64,000 nucleotides of DNA, taken from Ectobacillus sp048976805 (lineage in GTDB: Bacteria; Bacillota; Bacilli; Bacillales; Bacillaceae_G). The notes beneath the pieces are model-generated. The model worked only from the letters and a program-made list of their open reading frames with translations, made no database searches and was not told the origin of the DNA. The DNA is taken from positions 22,456 through 86,455 of the forward strand of contig JBHGUR010000062.1 of assembly GCA_048976805.1 (NCBI GenBank), read 5' to 3'. A program made the position numbers and the translations under genes. Of the stretch, positions 1 through 7,889 are shown piece by piece (position 1 is the stretch's first letter; each line of letters begins with the position of its first letter).

Positions 1-62
1 TGCCCTGCTTCTTTTATCCATTCTTTTGCATAGTTTTCGATATCATTCCATAATTGCTGCAT
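1..62 (-). CDS. suhB: Inositol monophosphatase family protein, N-terminal fragment
   Basis: Only the first 20 or so codons are inside the window; the gene runs off the left edge. The visible N-terminus (MQQLWNDIENYAKEWIKEAG) matches the opening helix of the Bacillus YktC/SuhB inositol-1-monophosphatase, a magnesium-dependent phosphatase of the IMPase/FBPase fold. The ATG follows a GGAGTG ribosome site. The neighbouring UPF0223 (yktA-like) gene supports the assignment, because the two are near each other in Bacillus. No catalytic motif is visible in the fragment, so the call rests on the N-terminus and on gene order. Confidence 0.6.
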   Translation of the reverse strand, partial: MQQLWNDIENYAKEWIKEAG

Positions 63-92
63 ATTCCAACACTCCGATCTGTACTGTCACAG

Positions 93-119
93 AAAAAACG
101 AACCTATGCATAAGGTTCG
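93..119 (-). terminator. Rho-independent terminator of the 62-aa gene
   Basis: CGAACCT and AGGTTCG form a 7-bp stem with a 7-nt loop. Read on the minus strand it is followed by a T run. It separates the small gene at 152-340 from suhB, which therefore needs its own promoter. Confidence 0.65.
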
Positions 120-151
120 CACCAATTTTGGTTTTATACATATCATAATTA

Positions 152-340
152 TTATGCTTCTAGGCGAATCATTTCAAGTCTTAATATCTCCAATTTTTTC
201 TTGCATTCTTCTTTTTTCTGTTCATCATTTTCCATCATCGCATCATACAAAGTTGCCAACTCGTAATCTAATTCTAACCGCAACACCGGAATCCTCTTTT
301 CAGCATCTGTTCTTTTTAAAGCATTAATTACCTGTCTCAT
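152..340 (-). CDS. Small charged helical protein, unknown function
   Basis: A 62-residue protein very rich in Glu, Lys, Arg and Leu, predicted to be almost entirely helical. It has no cysteines, signal peptide or membrane segment. The ATG has a GGAGG box 9 nt upstream and a terminator follows the stop, so it looks like a real monocistronic gene. I do not recognise the family; it may be a conserved Bacillus hypothetical between the UPF0223 gene and the inositol monophosphatase gene. Confidence 0.65.
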   Translation of the reverse strand: MRQVINALKRTDAEKRIPVLRLELDYELATLYDAMMENDEQKKEECKKKLEILRLEMIRLEA

Positions 341-560
341 TTACATTTGCCTCCTCCCAATTTCTTAGTTTGCCCTCGACCGTGAATTTACTTAATTTTC
401 AGTTATTTTGTTTTATATCATATTATGTGGGATAAATCCTCTATGCAACAAATTTGTATTTTTGCCTAAGAATTTTTTGAACGCCTTTTTTTATGAATAG
501 TACAAGCTGTGCTAGAATAAAAGCAAAATGCCATCAGGGGGAAGAATCATGAGAGGTAGA

Positions 561-594
561 AGAAAACGGACAATGAATTCATTGTCCGTTTTCT
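561..594. terminator. Perfect palindromic hairpin, bidirectional terminator
   Basis: A 34-nt palindrome (arms AGAAAACGGACAATG, centre AATTC) lies downstream of the UPF0223 gene (minus strand). On the plus strand it directly follows a TAGAAT -10-like box (near 514), a GGGGGA box and an ATG at 549, so it could also end a very short plus-strand transcript. The rest of 341-642 is AT-rich with no other feature that I can see. Confidence 0.6.
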
Positions 595-642
595 TGTTGT
601 TGTATCATTATATCACTTAGTTTATAAACTTTCAAAACATTT

Positions 643-912
643 TTACAACTTTATTATATTGTTTTTTTCTGCCTCTTTTGCTTTTTGAACTGCGCGGTAG
701 CATGAATAGCCGCTTATTTCTTCAAACTCCGCATCAATTTTTTTCTCTTCCGCCTTGCCTGGAACAATTTCTTTAAAACGGCGGTACGCATTCATGAGCT
801 CTTCCTGTTTTACGCCTTGCTCATACGCCTTTTCCACTGCCTCATAAAACTTAATAACATCTACTATTTCCTTTGTTGACCACTCATAGTCCAACGGATA
901 TTGATAGTCCAT
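643..912 (-). CDS. yktA: UPF0223 family protein (YktA-like)
   Basis: An 89-residue acidic helical protein that matches the UPF0223 family (B. subtilis YktA), recognisable by the N-terminal MDYQYPLDYEWSTKEIVDV segment and the conserved 'SGYSCYRAVQKAK' region. Its molecular function is unknown. The ATG follows a GAGGTG box and starts 10 nt after the stop of the flavoprotein gene, so the two are almost certainly co-transcribed. It is cytosolic, without signal peptide or membrane segment. Confidence 0.85.
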   Translation of the reverse strand: MDYQYPLDYEWSTKEIVDVIKFYEAVEKAYEQGVKQEELMNAYRRFKEIVPGKAEEKKIDAEFEEISGYSCYRAVQKAKEAEKNNIIKL

Positions 913-921
913 TTGTTCACC

Positions 922-1884
922 TCATTTACTCCATTTCTTGCGAATTCCTTCCGCTTCTTCGATTATACAGGTAAATAATTGCTGCACGGTTGGAATATCT
1001 TTAATCCTCCCCATCACTTGCCCTGCCCATGCAAACCCCTCTGATTCATTTCCTTCATAAATATAACGCCGGTTGGCAAGACCGCTTATGTAATCCTTTA
1101 TCCCCTCATATCCTTTACCTTCTCGTTCAAGCTCCAGAATTTGATTTGTCCAATCATTGCGAAGCGCTCGCGCCGGCGCTCCAATTGTTCTCTTAATAAC
1201 AACCGTATCCGTTTCTGTCCCTTTTACAAGCGCTTCCTTATATAAAGGATGCGCATGAACACATTCCTCTGTAGCAATAAAGCGTGTTCCCATTTCAATC
1301 CCTTCCGCTCCCAAGCTCAACGCTGCCATTAAACCCCTGCCATCGCCAATGCCGCCTGAAGCAATGACGGGGATAGAAACCGCATCTACAACTTGAGGAA
1401 CAAGCACCATTGTACCGATATCATCCCGTCCAAGATGGCCTCCCCCCTCTTGGCCAACGACCATTACGGCATCTGCACCGAGTTCTTCTGCTTTTTCTGC
1501 TTGCCGCCTTGCCGCAACAAGTACAAGCTTTTTAATATCGGTTCCTTCTAATCGCTTAAAAATAGGTGTCGGATTTCCGCCGGTCATTGTTATAACAGGA
1601 ATCTGCTCCTCAATGGCGACCTCAAGCATATGTTCAAACGGCCTGCCATGCTGTCCGATTGCATAATTGATGCCAAACGGCTTGTCGGTCATGCTGCGCA
1701 CTTTCCGAATCTCCTCACGAAGCGCCTCTGGAGAAGGCAGGCTCATAGCTGTAATTTGCCCTAATCCCCCTGCATTACTCACAGCCGCAGCTAAGTCAGC
1801 ATACGCTAAATACGCCAATCCGCCTTGGATAATTGGATACTTGATTCCAAGCAGCTCCGTAACTCTCGTCTCCCAATTCATCAT
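922..1884 (-). CDS. Enoyl-ACP reductase II / nitronate monooxygenase-like flavoprotein
   Basis: A 320-residue TIM-barrel FMN protein of the FabK/2-nitropropane dioxygenase family. Visible signatures are the N-terminal 'YPIIQGGLAYLA', 'ALSLGAEGIEMGTRF', and the phosphate-binding 'VIASGGIGDGRG' loop near residues 175-190. The members either reduce enoyl-ACP with NAD(P)H or oxidise nitronates; sequence alone does not decide. I start at the ATG with an AAAGGGGG box 5-6 nt upstream, 25 codons inside the longest open frame; the next codon is also ATG. The gene lies upstream of the UPF0223 gene in one operon. Confidence 0.8.
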   Translation of the reverse strand: MMNWETRVTELLGIKYPIIQGGLAYLAYADLAAAVSNAGGLGQITAMSLPSPEALREEIRKVRSMTDKPFGINYAIGQHGRPFEHMLEVAIEEQIPVITMTGGNPTPIFKRLEGTDIKKLVLVAARRQAEKAEELGADAVMVVGQEGGGHLGRDDIGTMVLVPQVVDAVSIPVIASGGIGDGRGLMAALSLGAEGIEMGTRFIATEECVHAHPLYKEALVKGTETDTVVIKRTIGAPARALRNDWTNQILELEREGKGYEGIKDYISGLANRRYIYEGNESEGFAWAGQVMGRIKDIPTVQQLFTCIIEEAEGIRKKWSK

Positions 1885-2072
1885 ATAGCCCCCTTTATAT
1901 TTATACATTGTTTTTCGATGTTTTCTCCTGCTGTTTCCCCTATATACTAAATTACACATTTTCGTATGATTTTTCTATACATATATCATCATAGGTGGTA
2001 TAATTCATTTGTTTTGTATCGAATGATATTTCATATTCAGATAAATACTAATTATACAAAGGGGTGTATAGA

Positions 2073-3545
2073 TTGTCCCAATATGAAACACCATTATTTA
2101 CTTCTTTAGTAGAACATAGCAAACGGAACCCTGTCCAATTCCACATTCCAGGACATAAAAAAGGCCAGGGAATGGACCCTGAATTCCGTGCGTTTATTGG
2201 GGATAACGCATTATCTATTGATCTTATTAACATCGCGCCGCTCGATGACCTTCATCATCCAAAAGGGGCTATTAAAAAAGCGCAGGCTTTAGCTGCTGAA
2301 GCTTTTGGCGCTGACCATACATTTTTTTCTGTCCAAGGAACAAGCGGCGCAATTATGACAATGGTAATGAGTGTTTGCGGACCTGGAGACAAAATTCTTG
2401 TTCCGCGCAACGTCCATAAATCGGTTATGTCCGCCATTATTTTTTCCGGTGCCAAGCCGATTTTCATTCATCCCGAAATTGATCCGGAGCTCGGCATTTC
2501 CCACGGTATGACAATTGCTTCAGTCAAGCACGCGCTCGAAGCGCATCCTGACGCAAAAGGACTTTTAGTTATCAATCCAACCTATTTTGGATTCGCTGCC
2601 GACTTAAAGCAAATTGTAGAAATCGCTCACTCATACAATGTTCCTGTTCTTGTGGATGAAGCTCACGGCGTTCATATCCACTTTCATGACGATTTACCAC
2701 TATCCGCTATGCAGGCAGGTGCGGATATGGCAGCGACAAGCGTCCATAAACTTGGAGGTTCACTTACACAAAGCTCTATCCTAAATGTAAGAGAAGGCTT
2801 GATAAACGTAAAACACGTGCAAGCTATTATTAGTATGCTGACAACTACTTCTACCTCCTATATTCTCCTTGCCTCTTTAGATACGGCAAGAAAGCGCTTG
2901 GCAACCGAGGGCAAGCAACTAATCGATCAAACTATCCGGCTGGCGCAAAAAACACGTAAAGAAATTAACCGAATTGAATCCTTATATTGCCCAGGCGAAG
3001 AGCGCCTAGGCACAGATGCTACATTTGATTTAGATCCGACGAAGCTGATCATTTCTGTAAAGGAGCTTGGAATTACCGGGCATGACGCTGAACGTTGGCT
3101 TCGTGAAAAATATAATATTGAAGTAGAAATGTCCGATTTATATAATATTTTGTGCCTTATTACTCTTGGGGACACGGAAGCTGAAGCCGCTATTCTTGTT
3201 CAAGCTCTGCGCGATTTATCAAATACCTTTAAATCCTTGGAAGATAAGAAGGTGCCTCTCCGTGCCGAAGTGCCTGATATTCCTGTTCTTGCCTTGTCCC
3301 CGCGCGATGCTTTTTATTCCGAAACGGAGATTGTGCCGTTTTGGGAAGCTGCTGGACGTATTATTGCTGAATTTGTAATGGTGTATCCTCCAGGAATCCC
3401 TATTTTTACGCCGGGTGAAATTATTACAAAAGACAATCTTGATTATATTATAAAAAATTTAGAAGCTGGATTGCCTGTTCAAGGCCCTGAAGACATGGAA
3501 CTTAAAACATTGCGTGTAATTAAAGAGTACAAGCCTATCACTTGA
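2073..3545 (+). CDS. speA: Biosynthetic arginine decarboxylase, PLP-dependent
   Basis: A 490-residue fold-I Orn/Lys/Arg decarboxylase that makes agmatine from arginine, the first step of spermidine synthesis in Bacillus. The PLP lysine is in 'ATSVHKLGGS' (K226), and 'VDEAHGVH' lies before it. The best start is TTG, 8 nt after AAAGGGG; it gives the LSQYETPLF N-terminus that aligns with B. subtilis SpeA. The GTG three codons upstream overlaps the ribosome box. The gene is next to SR1 and the pdh operon, as in B. subtilis. A strong terminator overlaps its last codons. Confidence 0.95.
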   Translation: MSQYETPLFTSLVEHSKRNPVQFHIPGHKKGQGMDPEFRAFIGDNALSIDLINIAPLDDLHHPKGAIKKAQALAAEAFGADHTFFSVQGTSGAIMTMVMSVCGPGDKILVPRNVHKSVMSAIIFSGAKPIFIHPEIDPELGISHGMTIASVKHALEAHPDAKGLLVINPTYFGFAADLKQIVEIAHSYNVPVLVDEAHGVHIHFHDDLPLSAMQAGADMAATSVHKLGGSLTQSSILNVREGLINVKHVQAIISMLTTTSTSYILLASLDTARKRLATEGKQLIDQTIRLAQKTRKEINRIESLYCPGEERLGTDATFDLDPTKLIISVKELGITGHDAERWLREKYNIEVEMSDLYNILCLITLGDTEAEAAILVQALRDLSNTFKSLEDKKVPLRAEVPDIPVLALSPRDAFYSETEIVPFWEAAGRIIAEFVMVYPPGIPIFTPGEIITKDNLDYIIKNLEAGLPVQGPEDMELKTLRVIKEYKPIT

Positions 3546-3561
3546 TAGGCTTGTACTCTTT
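3522..3561 (+). terminator. speA terminator
   Basis: A perfect 19-bp stem (AAAGAGTACAAGCCTATCA and its complement) with a 2-nt loop. The left arm is the end of the speA coding sequence and the stop codon lies in the stem. Because the palindrome is symmetrical it could work in both directions. Confidence 0.85.
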
Positions 3562-3624
3562 AATCACCCTTTTTCACTATTATCATACCATATAAGGAAT
3601 TTAAATATATGGGTGGGATGCTTT

Positions 3625-4455
3625 GTGATTGTAATTGGCCGTTCCATTGTACATCCTTATCTCACAAATAAGTCAGAGCCTTTTTTCGATGCAAAGCAGC
3701 AAATTCTCAGCATTATGACCAGCAATCAAGAAGTATATGCTTATCAATCAACCAATCAGCTTGCGTTTGATGTAAATGTAAGAGTAAATATGGTTCTTTC
3801 CTGTATAGACATGTTTAGCAGCGGTTTGCAATTTCGAACCTTTAAGGAAGCTTATTGTAATCCAGAGTTTTGGGAACTCACGAAATTAGGCGGATTTCAA
3901 TTAAAAAAAGGAGTGCCTGCTTCGTTTGCCATACGCGATATTTTTGCAAACGGCAAAAAATACGGCACTGAATGCGCTACAGCTATGATTATTATTATTT
4001 ATAAGGCTTTGCTAGATATATATAGCGAACAAACATTCAATGAGTTATTTGCAAATTTGTTGCTTTATACGTGGGATTATGACAAAGATTTAAAGCTTAT
4101 CACGAAAAACGGTGGAGAAATCATTCCTGGCGATCTCGTTTATTTTAAAAATCCGCAAGTACATCCGGACACGATGGAATGGCAGGGAGAAAACACAGTG
4201 TACTTAGGGGACGGCTTATATTATGGCCACGGTGTTGGGATTAAAACAGAAAAACAAATTATTGATAGCTTAAATGAACGCCGCCGTCCAAATGCATTTC
4301 TTTCCGCTTACCTAACAGATTTAATAACAAGAATCAATTCTTATGCTATGGGGCAATATGCTTCTCTTCAAAAAATGCAAACAAAAATTGAATTTATTCC
4401 AATCCGTGACGATGCAATTATCGCTACAATCGGGCACTCAACTTCTATTCATTAG
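3625..4455 (+). CDS. tgl: Protein-glutamine gamma-glutamyltransferase (spore coat transglutaminase)
   Basis: A 276-residue Tgl family protein that cross-links spore coat proteins through epsilon-(gamma-glutamyl)lysine bonds. The catalytic cysteine is in 'YGTECATAM' (C117). The 'GDLVYFKNP', 'WQGENTVYLG' and 'GHGVGI' blocks follow in the family order. I use the GTG at 3625 with a GGGTGGG box 7 nt upstream; the N-terminus then begins VIVIGRSIVHPY, like the B. cereus form, which is longer than the 245-residue B. subtilis protein. Expression in the mother cell late in sporulation is expected from the family. No clear terminator follows; a family D repeat starts a few bases after the stop. Confidence 0.93.
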   Translation: MIVIGRSIVHPYLTNKSEPFFDAKQQILSIMTSNQEVYAYQSTNQLAFDVNVRVNMVLSCIDMFSSGLQFRTFKEAYCNPEFWELTKLGGFQLKKGVPASFAIRDIFANGKKYGTECATAMIIIIYKALLDIYSEQTFNELFANLLLYTWDYDKDLKLITKNGGEIIPGDLVYFKNPQVHPDTMEWQGENTVYLGDGLYYGHGVGIKTEKQIIDSLNERRRPNAFLSAYLTDLITRINSYAMGQYASLQKMQTKIEFIPIRDDAIIATIGHSTSIH

Positions 4456-4459
4456 ACCG

Positions 4460-4554
4460 CCCTAAAAATAAAAATTTAAGGTAAGCTTGAATTGTACCAC
4501 TTCTAAAAATTTTTTATCTATCGTGGCGCAAGTTATATTCTTGCATGGATGTCT
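4460..4554. repeat. Family D repeat, copy 1
   Basis: It begins CCCTAAAAATAAAAATT, passes through 'ATCTATCGTGGCGCAAGTTATATTC' (split here for length: ATCTATCGTGG then CGCAAGTTATATTC) and ends TTGCATGGATGTC. The same order is found at 22263-22323 (shortened) and 51621-51715. A degenerate ATGTTAAATATTATTGTTGAT end, related to the family A/B termini, follows directly at 4554-4577. Confidence 0.75.
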
Positions 4555-4691
4555 ATGTTAAATATTATTGTTGATAAATTACACTTTTGAATCATTCGCA
4601 TCAAACTATAGATAGAAAGCAAATTTCCTTCAACATAACAAATGGGAATGCCAAATAAAGCTCTATTTTTTCCGTTGTTTAACAGGAGCAT

Positions 4692-4720
4692 TAAAAAAAG
4701 CCTGCAATTATGCAGGCTTA
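4692..4720 (-). terminator. SR1 terminator
   Basis: GCCTGCA-TAAT-TGCAGGC stem followed on the minus strand by a T7 run. The stop codon of SR1P touches the hairpin. Confidence 0.85.
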
Positions 4721-4846
4721 TTTTTCATTATGCTTTTTTTCAGAACCGTTGCAATGAGAGCAACATTTTCCGTATAAAACGGTTACCTTTTCATCCTCAA
4801 AATGCGCGATTGTGTTTTCGCAAACTTGGCATACGATTGTTCCCAT
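4718..4846 (-). CDS. sr1P: SR1P peptide, GapA-binding
   Basis: A 42-residue peptide beginning MGTIVCQVCENTIAHFEDEK, nearly the same as B. subtilis SR1P (39 residues). It keeps the CxxC pair at residues 6/9 and a second cysteine cluster at 28, 29 and 32, so it probably binds a metal. In B. subtilis SR1P binds GapA and increases its contact with RNase J1 and the stability of gapA mRNA. The second ATG is chosen because CAGGGGGA lies 7 nt before it; the first ATG touches the ribosome box. Confidence 0.9.
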   Translation of the reverse strand: MGTIVCQVCENTIAHFEDEKVTVLYGKCCSHCNGSEKKHNEK

Positions 4847-4910
4847 CTTCATTCCCCCTGTTTATAATATAAACTCCCCTTAATTTGTAAACACTTTTCT
4901 TTATGATTTT

Positions 4911-4959
4911 ATTTTAATATGTCATACTTTTTTCGTCAACCTAAATTTAGTATAACACA
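4911..4959 (-). promoter_or_regulatory. SR1 promoter with two CcpN-type operators
   Basis: On the minus strand TTGACG (4934-4939), a 17-nt spacer and TAAAAT (4911-4916) form a good sigma-A promoter. Two 11-mers fit the published CcpN consensus TRTGHYATAYW exactly: TATGACATATT in the spacer (4916-4926) and TGTGTTATACT just upstream of -35 (4949-4959). CcpN represses SR1, gapB and pckA during glycolytic growth in B. subtilis. The CcpN gene itself is not in the window. Confidence 0.8.
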
Positions 4960-5091
4960 TTAAAATTTTATACAATATATTACGTATCATTATTTTGGTA
5001 TGTGATATTAACTATTGTTTAAAAGGCTAATCATAAGAGAACTCCTACAATATTTCCGCTTAAAAATAGCCGCTGTATCGCAGCGGCTATT

Positions 5092-5385
5092 TCACTCATA
5101 TTCAGCATACAGCGGTGTATCAGGCAATAGAAACTTTAAAAAATGCGCCAAATCATCAGCTTCCTCTAGAGAGCGCAGACGAAATACTTGTTGCAAATGC
5201 TGGATGTTTTCCACATCGTCATGCCCAAGGAGGGTAGATCGACCCGTCTGCATACAGATTACTAATGGCTTTCCAAAAAACATATTTGTGTATACAACTC
5301 CAAAATCATAGCGAGTATCATTTGTTGTAAGACCTAAAAACCGTACCTTCACCTTCTCATTTTCATCATATAGCTTTTCAAACAT
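5092..5385 (-). CDS. DUF3055-like protein
   Basis: A 97-residue soluble protein of mixed alpha/beta composition ('VKVRFLGLTTNDTRYDFGVVYTNMFFGKPLV'). It resembles the DUF3055 family of Bacilli, whose function is unknown. The ATG has a GGAGGAGAGGAG box. It stands alone on the minus strand between SR1 and the DUF1885-like gene. The family name is from memory of the conserved 'RYDFGVVYTNMFFGK' block and is moderately sure. Confidence 0.7.
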   Translation of the reverse strand: MFEKLYDENEKVKVRFLGLTTNDTRYDFGVVYTNMFFGKPLVICMQTGRSTLLGHDDVENIQHLQQVFRLRSLEEADDLAHFLKFLLPDTPLYAEYE

Positions 5386-5526
5386 AGTGCTCCTCTCCTC
5401 CTTTTAAAGATATTAGTACTATATATATGAAGCTTGGCGAAAAAATATGACACTTTAATTGTCAAAAAATTTATAACAATGCTAAAATAAAAATACCATC
5501 AATTTGATAAAACAGGGGGAACTGCT

Positions 5527-5919
5527 ATGCAACACGCATTCATTAAACTTGTACCAAAATCAGCGAAGCAATCCATCAATATTCAGGACTTAAAGGATTT
5601 ATTTACATACTACAAACAAATTACAGAAAAAACGGGTAAACAATTAGGCTGGAATTACTCTGAAAACGCTTTCCCTTATGAGATGATTCCAACTTCAGAT
5701 TCGACTTTGCATTTAAAGTCTTCGCATGACCGGTATCATTCCATTTATATCGGAACAGGCGAGGAAAATGGACAATATTTTGTACAAATTACACTTCCGC
5801 AAAGTGCAACCTTTGGCGATAAAGGAAAAGCTAATGAATTTTGCCGCTTTCTCGCCAAGAAATTAGAAGGCGAGCTTCAATTATTTAATGGAAGAACTAT
5901 GTATTTTTATAAACGTTAA
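5527..5919 (+). CDS. DUF1885 family protein
   Basis: A 130-residue soluble protein that fits DUF1885, a Bacillaceae family with a solved structure (a Geobacillus member) but no known activity. Typical blocks are 'YYKQITEKTGKQLGWNYSENAFPYE' (conserved TGKQLGW) and the C-terminal 'KGKANEFCRFLAKKLEGELQLFNGR'. An AGGGGG box precedes the ATG. Its stop overlaps that of the next, convergent gene (shared TTAA). Confidence 0.75.
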   Translation: MQHAFIKLVPKSAKQSINIQDLKDLFTYYKQITEKTGKQLGWNYSENAFPYEMIPTSDSTLHLKSSHDRYHSIYIGTGEENGQYFVQITLPQSATFGDKGKANEFCRFLAKKLEGELQLFNGRTMYFYKR

Positions 5920-6158
5920 ACTATCCAGCTTATTGCCATTTTAATTATTATAAACAAACAGCTATTCCATGCAGTTACAATTGCAGCGTAACATCTCTTT
6001 TGGAGAATTGTATGGGCAACAACATAGGCAAGATAAAGAAAAACAAAAAACATCACAATCTTTGCATGCAAATTATCACGCTCAGAAAGCCATAACACAA
6101 GTGAAAAACCAATCCATATTATTGTATGAAAAAATACAACGATTTTCATTTTACCCAT
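5916..6158 (-). CDS. Small membrane protein, unknown
   Basis: An 80-residue protein with three probable membrane segments (residues about 6-24, 32-54 and 58-78) and few charges between them. I start at the ATG preceded by AAAGGAG, eight codons inside the longest frame. It is convergent with the DUF1885-like gene. I do not recognise the family. Confidence 0.6.
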   Translation of the reverse strand: MGKMKIVVFFHTIIWIGFSLVLWLSERDNLHAKIVMFFVFLYLAYVVAHTILQKRCYAAIVTAWNSCLFIIIKMAISWIV

Positions 6159-6434
6159 GTAGTCGGCTCCTTTAACCCGCATTAAACAAACTATTCCGTC
6201 TTAAAGCAAAATCCATTCAAACGAGAAGCTTTTGTTTGGCAAAACTTAAATGGGTTTAGTCGATACATGATGATGCAACAACGGCATCCAAGGCTAACCC
6301 AGTCCATTTCTACTATTACTATATGGGCTTTTAGACGTTTTAGAAGATAAAGTCGACAAGCATACAAAAACAGGCGCAGCGGCCCCGGTGCTTCTTACCC
6401 GGCCCTTCCCAGTTGCCGATTTATAGTTCTGCAT

Positions 6435-6468
6435 AAAAAAAGAAGCACCCGGACGGATGCTTCTTTTT
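6435..6468 (-). terminator. pdh operon terminator
   Basis: AAAAAAGAAGCA and TGCTTCTTTTTT form a 12-bp stem just after the pdhD stop, with T runs in both directions. Between 6159 and 6434 I see nothing beyond a GC-rich patch at about 6370-6415. Confidence 0.85.
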
Positions 6469-6470
6469 TA

Positions 6471-7883
6471 TTATTTTACAATATGGATTGGCATTCCAAG
6501 CGCTACTTCCGCAGCTTCCATTGTAATTTCACCTAATGTTGGGTGAGCATGGATTGTTTGAGCGATATCTTCAGCAGTCATACCTGCTTCGATTGCTAAA
6601 CCTAACTCGGAGATAATGTCGGATGCGCCTGCACCTACTACTTGCGCCCCTACCAATAACCCGTCTTCTTTACGAGTCACTAACTGAACAAAACCTTCTG
6701 TGCTATTTAAGGACAAAGCGCGGCCATTTGCGCCAAATGGGAACTTGGCAACATTTACAACCATGCCTGCTTCTTCAGCTTGCTTTTTCGTGTAGCCTAC
6801 AGAAGCTAATTCCGGGTCCGTAAAACATACTGCAGGAATTCCGATATAATCGATTTCAGCAGGATGTCCGCTAATTGCTTCTGCCGCAACTTTGCCTTCA
6901 TAAGAAGCTTTATGGGCTAATGGAGGACCAGGGACAATATCGCCAATTGCATAAATGTTCGGCACGTTTGTACGGCATTGCTTGTCAATTTCGATTAATC
7001 CGCGTTCACTAATTTTTACGCCTGCTTGTTCAAGACCAATATCTTGTGTGTTAGGACGGCGGCCTACTGTAACAAGTACATAATCAGCGTCAACAGATTT
7101 CATTTCGCCGTTAGCTTCAAAATGTACAGTTACGCCATCTTCACGCTCTTCAACTGACTTGCCAAAAGCTTTTGTAAAGATTTCTACATTGCCTTTTTTC
7201 TTTAAGCCGCGTTTTACAATGGAGCTCATCGATTTTTCAAATCCAGCTAAAATTTCCTCGCCGGCTTCCAATACTATAACTTCTGTACCAAAGTTTGCAT
7301 ATGCAGTTCCTAATTCCATACCGATGTAACCACCGCCGATTACAACCAGTTTCTTTGGAATTTCAAGCAAGTTTAACGCGCCAGTAGAGTTAATAATGCG
7401 TTTTGAAAATTTAAATCCTGGAATTTCAATTGGTGTAGAACCTGTTGCAATAATTGCATTTTTAAACGTATATGTTTGCGCGGAAGACTCCGTCATAACA
7501 CGCAATGTGTTTGCATCTACAAAGTATGCTTCGCCTTTAATGATTTCTACTTTGTTGCCTTTAAGAAGGCCTTCTACACCGCCGGTTAATTTCTTTACAA
7601 CGCTGTCTTTCCAAGCTTGCACTTTAGAAAAATCAATGGTTACATTTTCTGCGATAATTCCCATATCTGCAGAATGCTTCGCATGTTCATACCGATGCCC
7701 TGCTGAAATCAATGCTTTAGAAGGAATACATCCTACGTTTAAGCATACCCCGCCAAGGTTTGCTTTTTCAATAATTGCTACCTTTTGGCCTAATTGCGCA
7801 GCGCGGATTGCTGCAACATATCCGCCGGGACCTGCACCAACAACGACTGTATCTAACTCGATTGGAAAATCTCCTACTACCAT
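6471..7883 (-). CDS. pdhD: Dihydrolipoamide dehydrogenase (E3 of pyruvate dehydrogenase)
   Basis: A 470-residue flavoprotein, the same length as B. subtilis PdhD. It reoxidises the E2 lipoyl group with FAD and NAD. The FAD loop is GAGPGG (16-21), the redox disulfide is in GGVCLNVGC (C47, C52), the NAD-binding GGGYIG is mid-protein, and the C-terminal HAHPTLGE supplies the active-site His-Glu of the partner subunit. It is the last gene of the pdhABCD operon, 6 nt after pdhC, and may also serve other 2-oxo acid complexes. Confidence 0.97.
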   Translation of the reverse strand: MVVGDFPIELDTVVVGAGPGGYVAAIRAAQLGQKVAIIEKANLGGVCLNVGCIPSKALISAGHRYEHAKHSADMGIIAENVTIDFSKVQAWKDSVVKKLTGGVEGLLKGNKVEIIKGEAYFVDANTLRVMTESSAQTYTFKNAIIATGSTPIEIPGFKFSKRIINSTGALNLLEIPKKLVVIGGGYIGMELGTAYANFGTEVIVLEAGEEILAGFEKSMSSIVKRGLKKKGNVEIFTKAFGKSVEEREDGVTVHFEANGEMKSVDADYVLVTVGRRPNTQDIGLEQAGVKISERGLIEIDKQCRTNVPNIYAIGDIVPGPPLAHKASYEGKVAAEAISGHPAEIDYIGIPAVCFTDPELASVGYTKKQAEEAGMVVNVAKFPFGANGRALSLNSTEGFVQLVTRKEDGLLVGAQVVGAGASDIISELGLAIEAGMTAEDIAQTIHAHPTLGEITMEAAEVALGMPIHIVK

Positions 7884-7889
7884 GTGAAA

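Larger units (their letters stand above)
4692..4904 (-). ncRNA. sr1: SR1-like dual-function small RNA
   Basis: A sigma-A promoter, the SR1P reading frame and a terminator hairpin (GCCTGCA arms) define a transcript of about 210 nt, nearly the size of B. subtilis SR1 (205 nt). It lies between speA/tgl and the end of the pdh operon, as SR1 does in B. subtilis. Known from the family: SR1 base-pairs with ahrC mRNA and encodes SR1P, which binds GapA. The base-pairing with ahrC cannot be tested here because ahrC is not in the window. Confidence 0.85.

Noticed and set aside
4642..4872. 76-residue plus-strand frame
   Set aside because: It is the antisense of SR1P, which has a ribosome site, promoter and known homolog.
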